This document shows positions 15,239 through 27,286 of a stretch of 64,000 nt of DNA, piece by piece. Numbering within the stretch: position 1 is the first letter of the stretch; every line of letters starts with the position of its first letter. The notes under the pieces were generated by a model, which saw only the letters and a program-made list of their open reading frames with translations, ran no database searches and had not been told where the DNA came from. A program made the translations under genes and the position numbers. Origin of the DNA: Mucor racemosus (taxonomy: Eukaryota; Mucoromycota; Mucoromycetes; Mucorales; Mucoraceae); contig JAPEHQ010000007.1 of NCBI GenBank assembly GCA_027405735.1, positions 1,637,001 through 1,701,000 of the forward strand, in the 5' to 3' direction.

Positions 15239-15597
15239 TTTATAATGCTTTGATTTTTTGCTAATACTTTACTATTATACACTATAACCCAATCCCCTTA
15301 TTTTACATGTACAAATAAAATCCTTAATCACCCTGGAATACTGAGGTTAAAATGGCCTTTCTTCTCTTTTGCTGTACATGTAACAAAGGTATCAGACATC
15401 ATGGAAAATATACATTGCGTAAAGCCTCAAGATAAAATCCAGACATTTAGCAATTAAGGCTGAGTCTGTCTATTTTCTAAAGCCATTAAAAATCAAAGGA
15501 AAAATTGGTTTAAGCGATACCCATCAATTATAAATCAGTGTAACTAAAGGTAAAATATAAAATATATCCCGGGAAATAATACAAATATACATTTTAA
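15239..15597. other. Convergent intergenic spacer
   Basis: The 3' ends of the plus-strand ssSPT gene and the minus-strand LTN1 gene face each other here. Contains AATAAA-like sites (e.g. near 15315) consistent with polyadenylation; nothing else seen. Confidence 0.5.
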
Positions 15598-18500
15598 TTA
15601 GAATACAGTTCTACATAAAGGACAACTAGCTGAATTAGATGATCGGAACCACTATACAATGACAATTAGTAATGCAAATATATATATATATATTAACTTT
15701 TGAATTATTCCGTCTTACCTTGTACAAACAACTAGAATGAAATTTGTTTTTACATGTTCTACATTGTTTTGTGGGTATAGATCTATCTTGAATACTAATA
15801 ATAGAGTAGCAAATGGTACAATCTTCAACTCCATTGAAATGAAGATTTACATTGCGTTTAAACACTGTAAGAGCATCTACGATATTGCCATTTTGAGATC
15901 CAATAACTGCTGCTACTGCAAACATCCAACCACGCCATTGTTTATCGTTGACACCCACTTTTTGTACCCCTTCAACATCAATTTGACGTAAAGGAAAGTT
16001 GCTAGGCATTTTAATAGCAATTTGCATATTCTGCTCATCTACTCTATATGTTGCAGTGACTTCACCAGCTGCTTTGAGTGTCTTTACAGTAAATTCATTG
16101 TCATCATTCTCTTGTAATTGAGTTTTGATGTCTGGTCGATTAACTAAATCCATTTCGTTATTAATCAATTGTTGACTAAAATACTTTTCAGTATATGTTT
16201 CAACTGCAATTGTCAACTGACGGTGTTTACAGTCAATCCACCAGAGTCGTACAAGGGAGGGAATATGGGTCAATGCTCTATAGTATAAGTGAGACGCTAA
16301 TACTAAGAAACTCATCTCGGAGGTTGAATCAAAACCATCTGTATCATACTCCACAATGGACCAAGGCGCTAAATCAAATGATTTACTGCCTTGCTGTTGA
16401 CCCACACTCAAAATTTTACATAGAACAGGCATCAGGTGAGACACAGCTTCTTGGTCCTTTAATTGAGCAGTGTATTCTTGTTTCAATTTAAATGTCTAGC
16501 ATAAAATAAAAATTAGTTTTTTGTATCAAAATGTTGATTCGTTTATCTTGATCCTTACAATGTCAGTGAAATGATCAAACATGAGCATCCAGGTCAACAA
16601 ATATCCAAGGGCTTCGTGAATTGTATGTTCTTCGATGCCAACAGATTGCCAACCAGACAAGTCGGGAGGATTCAAAATGACATCAAATACAGCTCTATCA
16701 ATATCAGCGTGTGCTTCTTCTTCTACTGTACACGTTAGCTTCAAAATGTTGCGCTCATAATTACATATAAAAATTTACCAATTGTCTCTGTAAATTCAAG
16801 CTTTACAGATAAATCTTGAACTCTATGAGCGATGTATTTCTTCAACAGGAGATATGCACGCTTTTGAAGTACTTCATTAGGAGTACGAATCAATGCATTC
16901 AACTAAAGAACATGAAATCAGAATACAACATATCAATTTACAATTCAAGACTTACATTAGTGAAACAATCACTATCAAGCAAAGTCTTCTCAGGAATATG
17001 TTCTAATAAATCAGATAAAAGTGTTTGATATACTAATCTTGCTTGATTGTGCTCGTCTCTCTTTTGTTGCTGCAAATATTTCTCCTCATTAGCCATCAAT
17101 TGTAAAAGAGACTTGCTTAATGCGGGCATAAGGTCTTGTACAGCATCATGCAGTTCATCGTTATTAGCCTCTCCTGATAATGAACAGAGTGTATTAAACA
17201 AATCAAGTGCATGATAAACAACTAAAAGCTCTTCCGGTTGAGTAGTATCTGCAACTGTAATCCAGCTAAAGCAGCATTGCAAGAAAAACTCCCAGTGACT
17301 ACCGGAAACATCTTGTAGAGATTCAGCCAAATGCTTTAGCAATTGTGCCAATTGTGCTTGAATACGAGCCTTTTGTTGATCACTACTAAAATCAGAATCT
17401 TCATCATTCAAAAGAGGTCGAATGCCTTGAATAAGGTACATTAATCTTTGACGAGGAATATCGAACGAGCCAAGCTTGAGAGATGATGCATTTAGCAGAA
17501 CTAACAAACTCCAATTTTTCTTCTTTTTCAAATCAGGATCTTCTAAATCATAATCAAACTGTTCTTGAGAGGAAATACCAGACAATTTACTTGACAAATC
17601 ACTTTGGTAGTGTGTGAAGCTACCAGTACTGTTCAAAATTCCCTTGAGCGACATTAGAATAGCTACCTTGCTTAACAAATTAAGGTTATCAGATTCTGCC
17701 TTGATCAAGGGTAACCATTTTTCGGCATCTGCAGATTGCCAATCAAGTAATATAACCAATCTTTGAAGTACACGCTGTAATAATTGAGCAGAAAGAGCAG
17801 AAGTATTAGAATCTTGAGTCAACATTAATTGAGCAACAAAAGATACTAAACGACCTTGACTTGAAACATTGTTGGTTTGGATGGATTGAATAAGAGTATT
17901 GTTCCATGACGATACATTATCAATCTCCAAAAGAACTTCAGTTAACCATTCATTGAGAATTTGGTTAGCAGATTGCACAAACACATGAATGCCTTCAATC
18001 GCTTTATTTTCCCAAAGACGACAGACATCAGGCACCAAGAATCCTTGCTCACAAGCCATACATACAATCATCAATTGACGGATAACCCAATCACGGTCGC
18101 CATGTGCAAAGAACTCAAGACGAATTTGTGTATCTAAAAGGAATTCACCCAAAAACAAGGCAAATCTAGCAAAAGAAGATAATCCATAAATGTCATAAGC
18201 AACAGGCCTCAATTCACCAAGATCATCCACCAAAGGTTCGACAGTTAAAGATGCATAAGTATTGACAAGGCCCAATGACAAGTATTCGGTAGTGTTTTGC
18301 CCTAATGGGACAGATGATAAGGCATTCCAATCTTGCTCAGTTCCCAAAATAACAGAAATGGCATTGGAAGGTACAATAGCCAACATTTTCTTGATGCGAC
18401 GTACACTATCAGATGGACTAGCAGAGTATTGAATATCAGTAATGGAATGTTTTACACGCTTAAGCAGAGTGGATTGCAATGGTGATCCCTCAAGCAAAAC

Positions 18501-21422
18501 AGATGAAGCCAATAAATCCCAAACAGCAGATGCGCGTTGTGCAATTTGTAGTGAAAGTTCTTCATTGTCTTCTGCTTTAGCTTGTTCCTCTTCTTCGTGA
18601 GGTGTTTTGGCAGTGACAAACATAGCATCAAAGACTTCACAAACAATATTTTCAGTAATTTGAGTTAATTTATGAGCATGCTCTTTATCATCAGCAATCT
18701 TTTGCAACATAATCAAAGTAGACAGAGTCGTCTTTAAAACTTGAATAGTAGGTTCAGGTAATGCAAGAGTGCTCTTTTCGATATATTGATAGCGGTTGAA
18801 TTCAGATAAATTAGAACTTAATGTCTTGAAGATGGTGTTGGCACAGGAATCAGATAAGATGCCAAATGCTAATTAAATGTCAGGATAGTTTGATTAAATA
18901 AGAAACTAACATACTTCACTTACATAAATGGTGTCTTAAACTCAAAGAGACGATGCTCTCTAAAACAGGACGAGGCACGATAATAGCAGCTTCATTCAAT
19001 TTGATGAGAGCAGATGTCTCAACAATACTATCTAAAGCATCACATTGATAACTGGCATCGAGAGTGATTTTCTCTACATTAATTTGCTCCAAAACTAGTA
19101 CCAATGTCATGGCACTGCGTAATTCCAATCCTTGCTGATTGAACATGTCATTTAGTTTGTTCAACAAAGCATTCCATAATTTAACTGATTCAGATTTGTC
19201 TTGCAATTTGCCAACAAAAGTGACATAGTAAGAAGCAGATGCAGAGGCATTCTCTGGACCATCTACCAACAAACTTAAGGATTGTTCAGTTGCATAAACA
19301 AGGCCTTTGGTATCCATGACAGAATATGTATTCACCAATTGGTTGGCAAGAACCAACAATCCAAAAGACTTGTCTTTATGTACGATACTGGACTCAACAG
19401 CTGCTAATAAAAGGCGCTTTGCAAGATCGTTTGTGTAAGACTGAAGATCGGCATGTTTTGAGTTATTAGCTGCTGCAATTTCTCTGGAAATAGCGGCTAA
19501 AAGACTACCAGTCTTTTGGCAAAAAACATCCACATCCAAAGGTGCACGAGTAATAATCGATCCACAATCCACAATCGTTTGAACTAACAACTCATCTAAA
19601 TTAGCCCAGAAAGTATTCATGCAGTTCTTTACGCTATCGACAGAGGCTAAAACAACTAAATGCTTTGCAATGATGGCATAACCATTCACATCTAACTTGT
19701 CGCTAATCTTGTTATCTCGAGAATTTAAAAAGTAAATCTTGATCATATCCCAAAAGGTGCTTTCAATAAGTGTTGTGGCAGATTTGATAGATTCTGCGTC
19801 ATTAGACTTACTAAGAAAAAATATAAACAAATTCAATTTTACATTTTAGAGTGTTGTAGATATGTCCATAACTTTCATTACCTTAACGTAATGGCAAAGT
19901 AAACAATGCATTCAGCATAAGCATTCAAAAATATATGAGAGTTTGTCTTGTCAATGTATTCAGCTGATAATCCTTTCCAGAAATTGTCAAAAACATCTGT
20001 ATAAAAGTTGGGAGATTTCTTTAATTCGTCAGGGAGATTGGCTAACAATGCGAGCATACTGGGATAAGCAATATTGACAGATCCATTGAGTCCATTACGA
20101 AGAAAATTGTACAGTTTTGGTAATGCAGGCTTCTTTTTACCAATGATCAGCCAGGAAATTGGTAGCTCTATATTGCAATGAGTCAGACCAACCGCATATT
20201 TACAAGATATTATTTTTCAAAAACTCACTTTTAGTCATTAACAGTAATGCGTCCCACATATCAGAATGAGTAGCTGCATCTTTTTCAACAAAAACACTGG
20301 CGTAAAATTGAGGGCAAATCAGATCTAATCTAGGTTCCACTACATCAATCCAAGATAAAAGCAAAGTTTTAAGGAAGGTATACAAAGCTTTTCGAATGAC
20401 AGGGTTATTATGAGTTGCAAACTTCTTCCACATGGTGGTATCATCCAAAATAGTATCGTATTCAGCTTGACATTTAGATCTTTCCTCGATTGACAATTCT
20501 GTAATCAAATATGATACGACCTGAAAACAAGATGCAACGACACGAGCGTATTTTGCAAGCATATCTTCCTTTGAAATATATCTTGCATCACTCAGTGTTT
20601 CTGCTGTTTTGAAAAGTAACATGTCGGTAACATAATCCAAGATTTCCTTTTGGCAAAATGAAATGACTCCTAATCTCTTTTCAACTGCAAATACAGACTA
20701 TTTTTTTTAAAGGAATTAATCTCAATTGGTATAATAGTAAAATGTCAAATACCTCAAATGCGTTTTGTGCAACTCTAACAATATCTTTACTTTGATCGTT
20801 CATAGAAAGCAACCAAGGACCGATGAATCCTTTCAAAAGAGGTGCCAACTTCTTCTTTGCATTAGCCGTTATCAAAGCATGGACTTGATTAGCTACCAAT
20901 CTAACACGGCGATCTACTTCCAATACTAATTTACTATACATGGTGACCTAGCATCTTAAAAATCAGTCTTCCCCACTCTATAAAAAGTATTCAACTCCAT
21001 GAAACGTACCCAGTTGTGCAATATTTGCCCAACAACATTCTTGTTCAATTGCAAGTAACCCTCCAATTCTTCCAATGCCTTCAACTTGGTAACAGTGTCG
21101 CGTTTGGATACCTTTTTCAAAATCACAACAAGCTCTGGATCCAAATCAGGCAAAGAAGCACTTTCAAAGCCATCTAATGATGAAGGTGTTGAAGGACGAG
21201 AATTAATGATACCCGATGTTGCTGGTGTGCCAACAAATTGAGCAAAACCGCCGAGGTTCTCAAAACCCAATGAATGGCCTGAACCAGCAAGCTCTGCAGC
21301 TCGACTAATTTTATATGTATTAGAAATCTATATATTGATACAAAGTTAAAAGTAATATCGTTTTACCTGCTACTAGCAGGCTGCATGTTGCCTTTAACTC
21401 TAGGTTTAGTAGGTCTTCCCAT
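15598..21422 (-). CDS. LTN1: Listerin E3 ubiquitin ligase of ribosome quality control
   Basis: Ubiquitinates nascent chains stalled on 60S subunits. Eleven exons: 21422-21367, 21304-21010, 20947-20753, 20697-20229, 20167-19882, 19810-18924, 18868-16956, 16902-16807, 16738-16559, 16495-15719, 15651-15598; phases close to give 1735 aa, normal for listerin. N-terminus MGRPTKPRVKGNMQPASSSRA and the LYNKLAIDVDRRVR-like YSKLVLEVDRRVRL segment are family signatures; the middle is HEAT/ARM-type helical repeat; the C-terminus has an RWD-like block (VTATYRVDEQNMQIAIKMP, DKQWRGWMFAV) and a C4HC3 RING: CTIC, CRTC, HSSC, CPLC, split by the final intron after SSCLYK. The exon 16902-16807 donor is placed after Ser (GTAAAG) because a later GTAAAT breaks frame. 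Confidence 0.96.
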
Positions 21423-22289
21423 ATTTATTCAACAACAATGAAGAGAAAGAAAAACTTCAACGACGCAGCAACACAAAAAAAAACTGCTAAATAAATTATA
21501 ATTTTTAACATCCAGATGCTTTTCGGTCTGAAAATTTGATCTCAAGTTATTATATGCGATAAAACGCTTTTAAAATTGTCTGGATATTACATACGTTGAA
21601 CATCAAACATTATTGTTAGTTCTGTGTGATTTTGCTTTTCAATTGAATCTTAAATGCAAAATGGGTGCTTCGAATGCCTTGTTGTCATGGCAAGAAGTCT
21701 CGTCATTCATTACACAGTGTTATTAACCAGCTTTATAAAAATAATATTTTTGGTTCGCTTTGATCAAAATTCGATTTTTCTCATAGACACTATTATCATT
21801 GGAAAGTTTTTCAACCTTTAAACATTGTAGAAAAGTCAAATAAAGACATTAAATAGCTTCGTCTTTCGATAGAAAGAGCTCTGGTATTTTTGTCTTTCGG
21901 AAATTAACGGAATCTAAGTATCTTGAGAGCAAATTAATGTACACGTAAATTATGCAGATTGCATCGCTTTTGGGTTAAATTTGGCGATATTTCTTTGTAA
22001 TTTGAGTCTATTTTGGTAAAAATAGGGTTGGTTGATGGTCATCGCCTACCTTACTTTTTGTTTAATTTAATTAATAAACGACGACAATATAAAAATATAA
22101 TGCACAAATACTTTAATCAAATGCAATCTTTTTTTTAGTTTGTATGTTTCCATTACTATTTGGTGTAAGCTAGAACGAATCCTTTTAATAATGTTGATGA
22201 TCCAAGTTTTCATTGTCATCTCTCTAATAAAAATTCAAGATTTTTAGCCTTAATATCATTGCAACAAATCAAGATATACTAACACTTTC
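21423..22289. other. Intergenic, nothing recognised
   Basis: Upstream of LTN1 and left of the third family A copy. AT-rich, no gene or RNA supported. Confidence 0.5.
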
Positions 22290-23800
22290 TAATATATAAT
22301 AATTGGTTTGAAGTGCTCTTCAACATATTTAAATATAAAAAAAATTTAAGCAGTTTTTTTTTTGTTGTGTTTCCGACCTTTTTATAATTTATAATAGATT
22401 ATAACATATTCGGTATATTGACTAATGTAGTTCTTACATTCTCGTCAAAGACATCATCGCATCAGGCTATATTTGTTCTTAAATTTATTTTATATAGCAC
22501 TAAAAAAGCTTTAAAAACATGTATAATTCACTGCTTTTTTCTGGAAAACTGGGTCTCGCTTTTCAGCCCTGCTCTACTTTTTTTTTCACTAAGTAACATC
22601 AAGAAAGAATTATATGCCAATATACCTGAAATGCTCAACTTTAATCCAAAAATGAGTATCCGGAAATATCCTATTTTCTGCAGTTGGTATTAATTTTTCA
22701 GTGCTAATGTTTCAGATTTCTACACGTATTTCACTGCTAACAATTAAAATCTTTGAGGCTTCATATCTCCACAAAAAATTAATTTATACTAACAACTTTT
22801 AATAATAAAATTTGCTTGTTTTAGAACGCTCTATAACATATTCAAATATAAAAAAATTCTGGGCACTTTTTTTTTATTTCATTTTTTTGACATTTTTGCA
22901 GCAGATTTCGAAATATTCGTTAAATTAAGCGACATTTTCTTAACACGCACGTTATTGCCCTCCTGGAGCTCTCTCGGACCCAATTTAGTTTTTTTCAAAA
23001 CATTGATTTTTTGTGGAGATATCCTCAAAAATGTGTGTAAAGAGATGCCTTCGCTTCTACCTCCAAATTTTCCCTTATATACCCTCATCCCAAATTCTGA
23101 ATTTGAAAAAAAATTGACAAAAATCTTGTTTTCTCTACGAAAACTGCAGCTAGAAGGCTCAAAAATAGCTCGATCGATAGATAATTTTGTTGACAATCAT
23201 TCTCATAAACTATTTTTAAAGCATGTTTATAAAAAGTGATGCGTATCTTCAGAAAACCTCCAAAATTTCAATGGCATTTTGTGCAAAATTTAATATGAAA
23301 CATTTGTTTGAATTTTGTTTAGATAGATGCAGAATTTAAAGCTGTACAAAAACCATTTAATAAACTATTTCGAGTTACTTTGCAGTTCATGAGCTTTTAA
23401 ACAATCTTGTTTTTTCGATCATTTTCTGGTCGATTTGTCAGATCGAGTTTGAAACCCAGTTACCATAGGGCTAAGCTGTAATATCACCTATTATTTTGAT
23501 TATCTCAACAAAAAATCAATATTTTCCGTTGAAACAAAAAATGCATAGTAGCTTAGAGTTGTATCTATCTTGTGAATACTGTATAAAAAATTAATACTTT
23601 AATTTAGGCGCTCAATTTTTTACAATATATTTTAGGTCAATCTTGGTCGTCAATTTTGGTCAATATATGGCAAATGCACTAATATTCTAGGACTAATATT
23701 TCTATTTTTTAAGAGACAACATCAATGGCCTATGAATTGAAGGTGCATCTTTTTTGAAAAACATTTAAAAGCCATCTGAAACCTACTTTTCTATAGACGT
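22290..23800 (+). repeat. Dispersed repeat family A, copy 3
   Basis: More diverged plus-strand copy of family A (compare 12400-13665 and minus-strand 6340-4850). Shared blocks include CCCTGCTCTACTTTTTTTTT, GAGTATCCGGAAATATCCT and TACCCTCATCCCAAATTCTG. It extends past the end of copy 2 into the same 3' portion seen in copy 1 (TTTAGGTCAATCTTGG region). Confidence 0.75.
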
Positions 23801-24089
23801 AAAAACCGATAACAAGAAATTTATCTCCTCAATGAATTTCAATCCTATTAACTTCCAACTTTGTATGAGGGTAGGTACGCAGCTTGGATGCAATGGTCTC
23901 AAAGGGCAACTTCCACAACCTACTGTCTGTTGAAAAAATTAACACCACAGTGCACCTATACTTTACTACGCCCTGTTAATAAAACAATTATCGATGCAAT
24001 TTTCATAAATAATAATCCAGAGAAGCTACTACTCTACAGGAGCATAGGAATAATAGGTAAATACTATAAGTATATTTAATACCAGCTTG

Positions 24090-24300
24090 CATAAGTCATT
24101 GTGTATTCGGTAAGTTTGAACAAAGAATGGATTACCTGCTGTTCAAACCCACTAAAGTCAATAAGCTCACTAGTTCTCGCCAAATATGGATCCAAATAAG
24201 CTGTCGTTTCAATGGTAAGTACATCTAGTGCTAATCCACAGAATTGCAAGAGGTTCAGTCTCCCTGAGTTGCTGTGGAAATGTAGAAATCAAAACACGTA
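24090..24300 (+). repeat. Dispersed repeat family C copy
   Basis: Diverged match to 29690-29900 (plus) and 4830-4675 (minus); landmarks AGTTCTCGCCAAATATGGATCC and CCACAGAATTGCAAGAGGTT. As in copy 1 it lies just downstream of a family A segment, suggesting A and C belong to one parental element here. Confidence 0.6.
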
Positions 24301-24464
24301 CTTGTTTAAACAATTTCGTATGGGCTGTTTCAGATATTCTGATCATTTTTGTAAAATTAAATAATAATTCGAATTTTAATTTTGAAGTTGCACTTGATAC
24401 ATAATGTATATACGAGTAACATATCTTAATTTCGTTAGCTAACAGCCGTCTTTGAAGAAGTATA

Positions 24465-26447
24465 CAGTAGTCGCGCTATATAAGGCTAACTTTTTGGAAG
24501 GAATTTTCAGCCTTATATAGAGCATAGCCTTATATAACGCGTGTGGCTTAGGTTTATAAAACAGTCCACTTTAGGTATTGAAATTAAATGTCAAATTGTA
24601 CCACTGGTACTTCCTAACTAGGAATTAACCCACGAAGATCTTTAAGGTATTATTAATATAAATTAGCAGATAGTATATAAACCTTCAGATTTTATAATAA
24701 TAAATAAAACCTCTTTATTTGATTAGTTATAAATCCTTTGACTGATAATTTATTTTAATAAGTAACACACCAATGGACAAAAACAGTAATAAGAAATCAA
24801 GAAATCGCTTCTCTATTGAGCAACAACATGCTATTTGCAATCACTATTTAATGTTCAGTGGATTGTCTCAAGTTGAGCTTGGTGAATGGGCTAGAAAAGA
24901 ATTTAATATTTCAGGAAGTGTTAGTCAGAAGACTATATCCAACATTTTATCCCGCAAAGATGAGATATTTCGAACCTTTAAAGACGGTAACCTCAAAGGA
25001 AAAAGCAACAGAAGCATAAAAATGCCTCAACTTGATAAAGAAATAGAAAACTATATAGATTCAATGAGTGATAAAAACATTCCAATTAATCGTGCAGCAG
25101 TTATTCTCTACGCAAAAGTAGTCGCTAACAAGAAATACAAGATGAATGAATTGCCAGCAAAAGATCAAATCAAATTTTCTGATGGATGGTTAAGTAATGT
25201 TTTTAAAAGAATTGGAGTTAAATGTCGACACATGTATGGAGAAAACAATTCCGTTAATTTAGATAGCCCTAACATAATGGAAGTGCTAAAAAAGATTGAG
25301 CAACTATTGGAACCTTATGATTTAAAAGATATAATGAATTTTGACGAAACAGGGCTCTACTATGAGCAGCAACCAACCCGAACGATCTCCAAAAAGCCAA
25401 TCGGTGGTTCCAAAAAATCCAAAAACAGATTCACTGTTGGTTTTGTGACAAACTACGATGGATCATACAAAGGTCATCCTATTGTTATAGGGAGAAGGAA
25501 AACTCCAGGAGCGGCAACAAAAAAACCAGCATTATATAGAAAAACTACTTCTGTCGGTCAATCCCATTATGTAGAATATCATTCTAGCCCAAGTGCCTGG
25601 ATGACTACCGAAATTTTTAAAAAGTATATCAAACATCTGAATGCTTCATTTGTCTATGCAAATAGAAAGGTAGCTCTCTTGGTCGGCAATGCTTCTGTGC
25701 ACAAGCTGAAAATGGAATTCAATAACATCAAACTCGTTTTCCTTCCTGCAAATACTACCAGCAAATTGCAACCCTTGGATGACGGTAAAGTATCATTACA
25801 CTTATATCATTGTATTCACATTATAAGAAAAACCATCGTCTATTAATTTTGTTTTCTATTACATAAGGTATAATTGCTAATTTCAAGGCTCAATTTCGCA
25901 GACATCAATATCTCAGAGCAGTAAATAAGTATCTTTCAGGCATTCAATTAGATCATGTTGAAGATTACAGAATGGATGAGGTAGATGCGTTGTACTTTTT
26001 GGCTGATGCCTGGATTAGAGTAAAGCCAAAATCCATCAAAAATTGTTGGGATCATACGAATATTCTTAACTTTAAAATTAATAAGGAGAGTATTGATGAT
26101 GAAGCGCTTCTTCCCACAGCCGAATTACCTTTAGATGATGATTTAGTACAAGAATTGAGCGATATTATTTCTGACCTTCCAGGAAATAAGGACGATGAAG
26201 GTCGACAAATAACCACTGCACTAAGCGACAAATTCTAAAAAATTGAAAAATTTAAATTTTTATTATGTAAATACTAAAATTTTGGTCACGTGTTGTTTTA
26301 TATAAGGCTAATTTTTTTTTTAGCACAGCCTTATCTAAAATAAGGCTAATAAGGCTATTTCCCTGCTAAAAAAAAAAGTTTTCAAAAATCTTAGCCTTAT
26401 AGAGAGCATAGCCTTATATAGTGTAGCCTTATATAGCGCGACTACTG
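24465..26447 (+). mobile_element. Complete pogo-like DNA transposon
   Basis: 1983-bp element with perfect 24-bp terminal inverted repeats beginning CAGTAGTCGCGCTATATAAG (24465-24488; complement 26424-26447) and a TA duplication on each side (24463-24464, 26448-26449). Subterminal copies of the motif ATAAGGCTA occur in both orientations at each end (e.g. 24480s, 24515-24535, 26300-26440), probably transposase-binding sites. It encodes one transposase with a spliceable intron. The perfect TIRs and open frame suggest a recent insertion. No second copy exists in this window. Confidence 0.93.
24773..26238 (+). CDS. Pogo/Tigger-type transposase, probably catalytically altered
   Basis: 460 aa from exons 24773-25784 and 25868-26238 (join LQPLDD-G-IIANFKAQFRRH). 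Domains: N-terminal psq/CENP-B helix-turn-helix (about 9-65, RFSIEQQHAICNHY...VSQKTISNILSRKDEI), a CENP-B-type second HTH (about 80-155, ending FSDGWLSNVFKRIGV), then a DDE_1 catalytic domain. First Asp is D191 in NFDETGLYY. The second position, normally Asp in a DNAxxH motif, is Gly305 (LLVGNASVH). The third, in LQPLDDG, is D336, giving the pogo-like 30-residue spacing. Without the second Asp the enzyme should be inactive. The rest of the frame is intact with no stop or frameshift. Confidence 0.9.
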
Positions 26448-26449
26448 TA

Positions 26450-27080
26450 CCACCATTTTTGACAAAAAACCCGTCTTTCTTTGCTTAAAAAATTGAACTG
26501 AAAAAAAACTTGCAATAATCAATAAATATTGATCCAAATGGGCTACAAGTTTCAAAATATACTATAGTTATTACATTATTCAGCGTTAAATAACTTTAGT
26601 ACTCCCATAAATTTTTTATATAAACTGTACTGTACGAATTAAGAGCACCCTTTTCCCAAATAGGATTTGTTGCTAAATAGACTATTCGAAATTAGAAATA
26701 CTGTATCATCCTAAATCAGTAAAAATCAGCATATACGGAAATGAGGACACCAAAATTGATAATGGAACGCTGTGCTTTTGCATGACAAATGCTGTAGTGT
26801 ATAGTGCAACGTGCGTTGAATTTATTTTTCCAAAAGTTTAGATTTCAAATATTGATTTAAGTAACTGTAAGCAAGTAAATATTAGAAAATGGTTAATCTT
26901 TGTTTCTTGAATAAAATGATCTACTAATAACCCGCAGTAAATAGTTAAACACATTTCATGCAACATTATCTACTGGATGATTTTTAAATCTTCAAAAAAT
27001 ATACACTTTTCATGGAGTTATTGATAAAATGATAAATTAAGATTTCATGATGATGATGGATAATAATTGACTAGATGCAG
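26450..27080. other. Unassigned spacer between pogo element and B element
   Basis: No gene seen. A weak resemblance exists between about 26690-26870 and 35935-36120 (both contain TTAGAAAT.. and CAGCATATA-like landmarks), possibly another decayed repeat. Confidence 0.4.
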
Positions 27081-27103
27081 ACCATAAACTAAGTAAAATA
27101 GGC

Positions 27104-27286
27104 TGTTATATCAGAATCTAGATATAGTGCTACAGTAGTCGTATTATCAGGATATTGTTATTGTTACACTATTAAAAGCTGTTGTATCACCTGATGATAA
27201 TCTCATCTATATATAACCTCATTCTCTACATGGAATAAAACAACACCTTTTACTCTTGTCTAATTCTTATTAGTTTCGGTAAAACA
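27104..27286 (+). mobile_element. Solo LTR 6 (Copia-like), 183 bp
   Basis: Starts TGTTATATCAG and ends GGTAAAACA, inside the left B-unit; the right copy reads straight through (ATAGGCAATATCTGTTACC). Contains a TATA-like CTATATATAACC and AATAAAAC downstream, the usual LTR order on the plus strand. Flanks TAGGC and TGTGC agree at only 3 of 5 bases, so the target duplication is decayed or absent. Confidence 0.65.

Noticed and set aside
16739..16806. Frameshift or 41-nt intron in LTN1
   Set aside because: Using the earlier GTAAAG donor at 16806 gives a normal 68-nt intron and restores frame with family-consistent sequence.
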